Shown one piece after another: positions 57,602-64,000 of a DNA stretch of 64,000 bases; within the stretch, counting starts at the first letter, position 1, and each line of letters starts with the position of its first letter. Both the position numbers and the translations under genes were made by a program. Under the pieces are notes generated by a model. The model did no database searches. It saw nothing but the letters and a program-made list of their open reading frames with translations, and was not told where the DNA came from. The DNA lies in contig CM048745.1 in assembly GCA_026315105.1 (NCBI GenBank), positions 742,137,006 through 742,201,005 of the forward strand. The letters are read 5' to 3'. The DNA is from Locusta migratoria. Lineage: Eukaryota > Arthropoda > Insecta > Orthoptera > Acrididae.

Positions 57602-57798
57602 GCCGCGGTGGAGTAGCCGAGCGGTCTAAAGCGTCTCGCTGCGGAGCGCGCGGTTGCTCGCCGTGGAGGTTCCTCTTTGGGGCATGGGTGTGTGTGTTGT
57701 CCTTGGGTTATTTTACCTAGTTGTAAGTAGTTTGTAAGCTACGGACTGATGACCACGCAGTTTGGTCCGCTAGATTTACAAACATTTGAACAAACATT
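57602..57798 (+). mobile_element. SINE-3 copy with 11-bp TSD
   Basis: The head GGAGTAGCCGAGCGGTCTAA is tRNA-like (A box), with a damaged B box (GGAGGTTCC). The body ends TAGATTTACAAACATTTGAA. AGATTTGGCAA is at 57591-57601 and 57799-57809. The 3' part resembles SINE-1 although the head differs. Confidence 0.9.
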
Positions 57799-57809
57799 AG
57801 ATTTGGCAA

Positions 57810-58603
57810 TAAATATCATTACTGTAAATAATGGTGTGACACTGTTGCGTCACGTATAGTTATAGTTACTGAGAAAGGACTCCTTTGATCTTGAACGCTG
57901 CTGGGTACCGCATTAAACCACGTTCGTCAGAAAAAAAAAATCATTGGTCTGTGTCATTTCCATTGGATAATACCACAAGTAACATTTTAATATAGAGAAA
58001 GAGGATAATAATATATCAATGGAAGAGAACAGTATGGACACCTCACTAAAGCGAAATTTTGACGTTACAAAATCACTTTCGCATTCAGTCAGCCAAATAT
58101 CATAAGCCACGCTAATTACACCTTCAAATGATTTTGGTATATCATTGTCGTTACCTGCTTTTCGACAAGATAATTGCAACATTGGCTTATTTAATTTGAT
58201 GAAGAAAGATTATTGTTAACCACAAAGTGAAATTTGATGTTTAGTAAAGATCAAGTACGTCTTCATTTATTTTAACCACCTCATTGAAATCCAGCTTCTG
58301 TACTTTGATGATAAACGTAAGCACTATGAAGGTATGTTGAATGTATGTGCAATGTACTTTTATAATTAGCGGAGGATTTTTGGCACTGTTGACTGGAAAT
58401 GTAATGATACCATAACGCCATTGAATTATATGTACTTTCCATCCTATGGAATTGATATCTTATTACTTTGTTCGTATTTATTAAAAGTCACTTGTGGTAG
58501 ACTGCAACGTCTTGCATGGAAATGACACTGACCACTGCATTCTAAACATTGTTTCGTTCGCTTCGAGATCGAGGGAGTCCCTTGTGACCTTTCCAATGTG
58601 GTT
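57810..58603. other. No recognised feature
   Basis: An 89-codon minus-strand frame at 57913-58182 has no motif that I recognise and is probably chance. Confidence 0.4.
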
Positions 58604-58611
58604 GATGCAAC

Positions 58612-59216
58612 CAGTAGTGCAGCCAAGATTTGGTTCTGGCGTGGGGGGCCAAATTTTTAAAAATAAAGCCTATTGAATTTATTAATCTATGACTTATTTT
58701 TACACTTCTTATAATTTAACCAACTATACTACGAAAAACTTGCAAAAAAAAAAAAAAAATAAAAAAAAAATAAATAAAAATAAAATGAGTAGGTTCGCAG
58801 TAATTTGAAAGTAGAAGAGGAGCAAAGTGGTGGAAATTGAGTGTATATAATCAGTTCGTAAAATAATTAAGCAGCTTCTATGTTACTAGCCGAAGAGAAA
58901 GGTCCTACTGTTTAATTAACAGGAGACTATGTGTAAAAATTGAACTAAAATAACACTACTATTGTTCATAAGATTCCACTCGGTGGAATCGTACTAAGCA
59001 GTGAGTCGCCGCATATGATGATTAGTATAGCAGTAACAAAAGCTGCAACATCAAAGTACTATTTCAAATTTCCGGCACCGACCTGTTTAAAAAATAAAAA
59101 AAAATAAAAACAATAAAAAATAATAAAGTTAAACAATCTTTGGTAGGTGGCTGGAGGGGGGGGGGGGTTCCCTTAGGCCCCTCCCCCTACCCCCCCTCCT
59201 CTTGGCTGTGCCACTG
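58612..59216. mobile_element. hAT-like MITE with perfect 8-bp TSD
   Basis: Ends CAGTAGTGCAGCCAAG and the inverse of CAGTGGCACAGCCAAG. GATGCAAC is at 58604-58611 and 59217-59224. The interior holds two A-rich tracts and a run of G then C near 59155-59200, a layout similar to the MITE at 16843. There is no coding sequence. Confidence 0.87.
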
Positions 59217-59559
59217 GATGCAACAATACATAACAGATTTCGTGAATCTTATGTCTATATTCCACTGATATTATCGCAAATTGTTAAATGCCTTGATCCT
59301 TCCATATTATTCTGTGTCTGTAGTACTTAATCTCTGAGAAATGTTCGACAAGACTTGCACTCCGTATACAACAATCCCATGTACCGGGTGATGGAAAAGT
59401 CAGTATAAATTTGAAAACTTAATAAATCACGGAATAATGTAGATAGAAAGGTAAAAATTGCCACACAAGCTTGGAATGACATGGAGTTTTATAAAAAAAG
59501 GTAAATAAATAAAAAATAAAATAAAATAAAAAAATTGCTAGACGCGTGAAAGATCTCTT

Positions 59560-59780
59560 GCGCGCGTTGTTTGGTGATGATCGTGTGCTCAGCCGCCACG
59601 TTCGTCATGCTTGGCCTCCCAGGTCCCCAGACCTCAGTCACTGCGATTATCGGCTTTGGGGTTGCCTGAAGTGGCATATATAGGGATGCTGAAAGACAAC
59701 ATCCGACGCCAATGCCTCACCATAACTCCGGACATGCTTTACATTGCTGTTCACAACATTATTACTCGACTAAGTTGAGG
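59560..59780 (+). pseudogene. Tc1/mariner-type transposase C-terminal fragment
   Basis: Reads WPPRSPDLSHCDYRLWGCLK, the region of the third catalytic residue of DDE/D transposases of this superfamily, then a stop, then a decayed tail. The N-terminal DNA-binding part and first two catalytic residues are absent. Confidence 0.7.
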
Positions 59781-59958
59781 AATGATGGTGAACATATTGA
59801 GCATTTCCTGTAAAGAACATCATCTTTACTTTGTCTTAATTTGTTTTTCTAATTATTGCTTTTCTGGTCAGATGAAGCGCCATCTGTCGGACATTTTTTG
59901 AACTTTTTTTTGGTTTTAATAAAACCTCATGTCATTCCAAGCATGTGTGTCAATTTTT

Positions 59959-60160
59959 GCAGCGGTGGAGTAGCCGAGCGGTCTAAAACGTCTCGCTGCG
60001 GAGCGCGCGGTTGCTCGCCGTGGAGGTTCGAGTCCTCCCTGGGGCATGGGTGTGTGTTTGTTTGTCCTTAGGTTAGTTTACCTAGGTTTAAGAAGTTTGT
60101 AAGTTAGGGACTGACGACCACGCAGTTTGGTCCGATAGATTTACAAACATTTGAATTTTT
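59959..60160 (+). mobile_element. SINE-3 copy with 11-bp TSD
   Basis: Better preserved than the copy at 57602: A box in GTAGCCGAGCGGTCTAA, B box GGTTCGAGTCC, then the body to ACATTTGAATTTTT. TGTCAATTTTT is at 59948-59958 and 60161-60171. It sits within the right TIR of the Tc1/mariner-type element, so it is younger. Confidence 0.93.
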
Positions 60161-60242
60161 TGTCAATTTTTACCTCTCTATCTACATTATTCCGTGACTT
60201 ATTAAGTTTTCAAATTTATACTGACTTTTTGATCACCCGGTA

Positions 60243-62351
60243 TACTAAAGTGACCAGAGAAAAATTTAGTGTGCATCTGATGTCCTCGTTATGTCGCTCG
60301 TCGCTTCAGCAAGGGCTTGCGGTAACGGGTCTAGTCCAGTGTTGTATTCCGCACAACAGGCCGCAAGCATAGGGCAGTCACCCTGTGGATCGATAAGGAG
60401 GCTCTGGTCCAACCCTCTAAAGCGTGCCGCAGTGTCCATTTATACACCAGCTGCTACCACAAGTAGCACGAGGGGCGTTGAACCTATTCGTGACCAGCAG
60501 ACTTCTTCCGTCCTTCCTGCAACACCTACGCGATTTTTTTAAAGGAGAAAGAAAGTGCATAACGGTCATCTAGCCAGTTCCACAATAACATAATTGGCTC
60601 AATTAGAAAACATTATTATCTAGCGACCCTGTATTATTCAGATTCAGTGAAGGTCTGCAGTCGGTTGCTAAAAAAATGTTTTTCTCTTTCGTTGCAGATC
60701 TTCGTTGATTTCATAGTTATCATCAGTGTATACATCCATCTACGGAAGTTCGGGGCGTATAACTGACAAGGTGAAGGATCTCATCATGTTCAAACGTCTA
60801 TGTTCATAACTGCTTGAATATAATGACACAAAGCGCGGGTTACCCTCTATAATGTTGTGTAGGAACGACATGTGAACAAACTTACTTAAGGTGTTCACGA
60901 AAACAAATAACGAACTTTACGATCATTTTTAAGATCTAACGTTGTATTATTAGCCACCATGTGGATTCTGAGCAGATGCGTAATAAAAATAATGATGTAA
61001 AACGATTTATATGAAAGCATTAAAAGCATGGCAGTTTAATTTACCATTATATATCTAAAGTGTATAGATTTATCATGTCAAAATACAGTTTAAATTTCAT
61101 AATTTCATTTCTGGTTTGAATAATGTAGAGTCAGAACAACTATCAAAGAATACAAACTTGTAACAGACTAAGTTTACGACGTAATGTGAACGAACAACTA
61201 AGAATTAAAATTGGAAAACACAAACTACAAAAATTTCATTAATATCATCTAAATTGCATATTGTGTTGAAAACCATGTAAGAATGTGTTTGAGAAAGATG
61301 GTAAGTAATTATAACTAAATTTGACTAAAGTAGTGGGGCCATGTGACCAAGCTCGGAAGAGAACTGCAGTTCTTGCTTCGTGGTCTCTTGTCGCTGGAAA
61401 ACAGAGTGAGGGAGGAGGTAGGTGCTTGCCTCGAGCTGGTGTCGGTCGTGTCCAAGAAGAGAGAATGGCGCATGTGCTGAACGGTCCGTGAGTGTAAGAG
61501 ATTAAGATTTCATATACTTTTGTGGGCATTGCTTGTAAGATTTCCTGTTTGAAATTATATTGATTTCAAACTAAAAATGCGTTCGTCTACCCTATTATTC
61601 TACGGGATATTCCATTTTATTTGCGATTTAAATTATTGTTTGTTTAAGCATTTCACTGCCACACCAATTTTAACACTTTGAGCCTTAAGACTGCAGTGGA
61701 CAACCGAAACCTTAGATAACAGAGCCATAAACAAATAAGGCTGTGTGGGTGCCCAATGACCGAATGCAAGTAGTGGTGAGCTGCTGCGGACTGGAAATAG
61801 TTTGCACGGCAAGAGCAGGGCACTTATTAGGAATGGTAAATTTACATATATATTCAACAAAGCAATTCTAGCGACAAACTTCTTTCACTGAATAAAAAAA
61901 AGTAAATTATTCGAAAACATACGTCAACGTAATCAGATTTCCCTTAATAAGATCCGAAGTTAACTAAACTAGATAAATAATCCTAAATAGTTTGGATCAG
62001 AAGAAAATTAACGCTCAAATACTTTGACTGGAAACATCAGAGATCTTTATCAGTCCTTAGAAAACTTCAGCTCTTCTAACTGATTTTACAATACGGATAA
62101 AGGTAGTTTGATATAAATAAAGGCAAAACACCTCGTTAATGGAGAAAGTTTCGAGACTGGGATAACTAAATTGGAGCAAAATTAAGATGGTAGTTTTTTT
62201 AATGTTTCAGTTGCTCCCATCTTGCGTCAAACGCAGAAAATCTTAATACAACCGGACTGTTAGAGATGCTTTTCTTTGGGATGTTGTTGAATATGCGCAT
62301 TAAATTTGCTTGAAAGTTGGCTAGTTGTGTGCTCTAAGGCGCCTTGTTCCA
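60243..62351. other. No recognised feature
   Basis: 60290-60540 is more GC-rich and has an 83-codon plus-strand frame without recognisable motifs. The remainder is AT-rich. I cannot support a gene or name a repeat. Confidence 0.45.
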
Positions 62352-63148
62352 GATTAGATTAGATTAGATTAGTACTTGTTCCATAGATCATGAATAGGTC
62401 CCTTCGTAATGACGTGGAACGTGTCAGGATAATGTAAGGTGTCTTTACAAATTATTACTTTGTACTAAATATTACATGCTACAATTTTTATTTTATTTTT
62501 AATTTTTTTTTAAATTTTTAAATTTTTATTATTATTTTTTTTTCAAATTTGCTAATTTATATCAAAAAATTCATCTACAGTGTAGAAGGAGTTGCCATGC
62601 AGAAATTCTTTTAATTTATTTTTAAATACTTGTCGGCTATCTGTCAGGGTGTTGATGCTGTTTGGTAGGTGGCCAAAGACTTTTGTGGCAGCATAATTCA
62701 TCCCTTTCTGTGCCAAATCTAGATTTAACCTTCAATAGTGAAGATCATTCTTTCTCCTAGTGTTGTAGTTATCTACACTGTTATTGATTTTGAATTCGGT
62801 GGGATGGGTAATAACATATTTCGTAAGTGAATATATATACTGAGAAGCTACTGTGAAGATCCCTAGCTCTTTAAATAAGTGTCTGCAGGATGATGTTGGA
62901 TGGGCTCCAGCAATTATTCTAATTACACGCTTTTGTGCAATGAATACTTTTTTACTCAATGCTGAATTACCCCAGAAAATGATGCCATACGAAAGCAGAG
63001 AATGAAAATAGACATAGTAAGCTAATTTGCTGAGATGTATATCACCAAAATTTGCAATTACTCTAATAGCATAAGTCGCTGAACTCAAACGTTTCAACAG
63101 ATCTTCAATGTGTTTTTTCCAGTTCGACCCCTCATCAATGCTTACACT
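62352..63148 (-). mobile_element. CR1/Jockey-group non-LTR retrotransposon, 5'-truncated, (GATTA)n tail
   Basis: The pentanucleotide tail at 62354-62376 marks the 3' end on the minus strand, followed upstream by a 3' UTR like those at 37490 and 52589, then the coding end below. The 5' end is lost at a SINE boundary. These three loci define one family by sequence. Confidence 0.8.
62732..63148 (-). pseudogene. Non-LTR RT C-terminal fragment
   Basis: Reads NWKKHIEDLLKRLSSATYAI, YFHSLLSYGIIFWGNSALSK, VFIAQKRVIRIIAG and NYNTRRKNDLHY, the post-RT region common in CR1/Jockey-type arthropod elements. At least 121 codons are open with no internal stop, so it is a fairly young truncated copy. No RT catalytic motif is within the fragment. 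Confidence 0.75.
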
Positions 63149-63278
63149 GTGTGCGGGTGTTCCCCGTCGGAGGTTCGAGTACTCCCTCGGGCTTGGATTT
63201 GTCTGTTGTTCTTAGTGTAAGTTAGAGTCTAGGAACTGATGACCACTGGAGTTTGGTCTCATAGATTTACAAACAGTT
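63149..63278 (+). mobile_element. SINE-3-like fragment lacking its A-box end
   Basis: Contains GGAGGTTCGAGTACTCC (B-box region), CTCGGGCTTGGAT, then GGAACTGATGACCACTGGAG and TAGATTTACAAACAG. The 5' part of the head is missing or diverged. It shares the 3' domain of the other SINEs. Confidence 0.75.
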
Positions 63279-64000
63279 GCAGAGTTGAAAGTTGACTTTA
63301 TAGTCAAAGTCTTGATTCTTCATGTGAAATTCTGCATTATCCCGGTAGGGTAAAGCAGATAGCACCAAGTATAGTCACAAGACGGTTTTTCCTAGGAAAG
63401 TAATGTCCGCGTTTTGCTTTTCAGTCAAGTCGCGGCTTGTCTCCATGCGAAGTCGTTACTGTTTCGGCGTCAAGACGACCTAGGAGAAATTTCGCACATA
63501 GTTTTCTGTGTTTAGAAGCCATCTGGAGAATGTCTTCAATGCTTGTTTTTGAGATGTTGCTCCACTGTGATTTGTGACACCTCATTACTGGAACGATTCG
63601 GTCGCACCGTCATTACTTGACATTTCTCAATGACAACTGAGTTGTAGCATTATACGCGATTTTTCTCTCCTTTCAAAATAAACCTCTACCCAGATTTTGT
63701 ATTTCCTCTTTTAAGTTTCACCTACTAGTTGCAAGGAGAAGGCCAGCAGTAGTCGTCTTTCGTTATCCAGCTTTTGATGAATTAGGTTGTCGTTGTTTCT
63801 TCGAGACCTTCACTAAATATATATGTGTGAGCATATAATGCCAATATTTCTTTAAATAAAGCCCCCATAGTTAATCTTCAAACATGTGTAATGAGTTTCG
63901 TTCCTTCCCTTATTCAGGATAATTATTTAATTGCTGTTTGTCAGTTTTGCAATTCTTGCAGTATGAGGTTTGGACGCCAATGCGCTACATTTTGCATTTC
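63279..64000. other. No recognised feature
   Basis: AT-rich to mixed sequence to the window end. No gene or repeat that I can name. Confidence 0.45.

Larger units (their letters stand above)
59382..60242. mobile_element. Tc1/mariner-type element with long TIRs, internally deleted
   Basis: The ends TACCGGGTGAT match in inverted orientation for about 115 bp (59382-59500 and the reverse of about 59925-60242 after removal of the SINE), with a few differences. TA is at each edge. A short transposase remnant lies inside, and a SINE-3 interrupts the right TIR. Confidence 0.82.

Noticed and set aside
57913..58182. 89-codon minus-strand frame as a host exon
   Set aside because: No recognised domain, no clear splice sites or codon bias; within the length range of chance frames in this window.

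Overview
The window reads as repeat-dense intergenic DNA of an insect nucleus, most likely an orthopteroid (grasshopper-like) genome. This rests on three things: many copies of one RTE/BovB-like retrotransposon with (AAC)n tails; several tRNA-derived SINEs of a type I recall from Orthoptera; and mariner, hAT-like, piggyBac-like, Penelope-like, Tc1/mariner-like and I-clade remnants. I found no host protein gene that I can defend. The one candidate cellular gene is a tRNA-Val(CAC)-like locus at 11340-11411.

Layout. 1-635: mariner-derived foldback element cut by the window edge; an inverted copy with the same internal scar lies at 54842-55533. 753-5772: two damaged copies of a TIR element, a nearly intact RTE (A) and a broken SINE. 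6140-7400: decayed Penelope-like element. 8075-9715: a long SINE containing a SINE inside a SINE plus an RTE fragment. 10402-10748: long-hairpin MITE. 13131-17882: a TIR element with 8-bp target duplication that holds an RTE, a hAT-like MITE and a SINE. 18-33 kb: mostly unassigned sequence with SINEs, two 465-475 bp MITEs, an RTE 3' fragment (D), CpG-rich patches and a piggyBac-like MITE. 33.5-42.7 kb: an unclassified DNA transposon, then a full-length RTE (E) split into four pieces by a solo LTR, another non-LTR tail and a full-length RTE (F) in the opposite orientation. 43.7-49.7 kb: an I-clade retrotransposon split around full-length RTE G. 50.8-54.8 kb: a four-deep nest. 57-63 kb: SINEs of a second family, a hAT-like MITE, a Tc1/mariner-like element and a CR1/Jockey-type 3' fragment.

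How the parts relate. Most insertions can be ordered, because paired target-site duplications are legible (4 bp to 17 bp) and because interrupted elements resume after the insertion. The RTE family supplies nine copies (A-I). A, E, F and G reach or approach full length. A has a single visible frameshift. All others I could check carry stops, frameshifts or truncations. The SINEs share a 3' domain across different tRNA-like heads and carry T-rich rather than A-rich 3' tails on the sense strand, up to about 59 T.

Limits: all alignments were by eye, superfamily names are from motif recall, and many stretches contain nothing I recognise. I did not find a convincing new molecular system. The best candidates for new description are the foldback mariner family, the T-tailed SINE, and the TIR transposon at 33526-34722.
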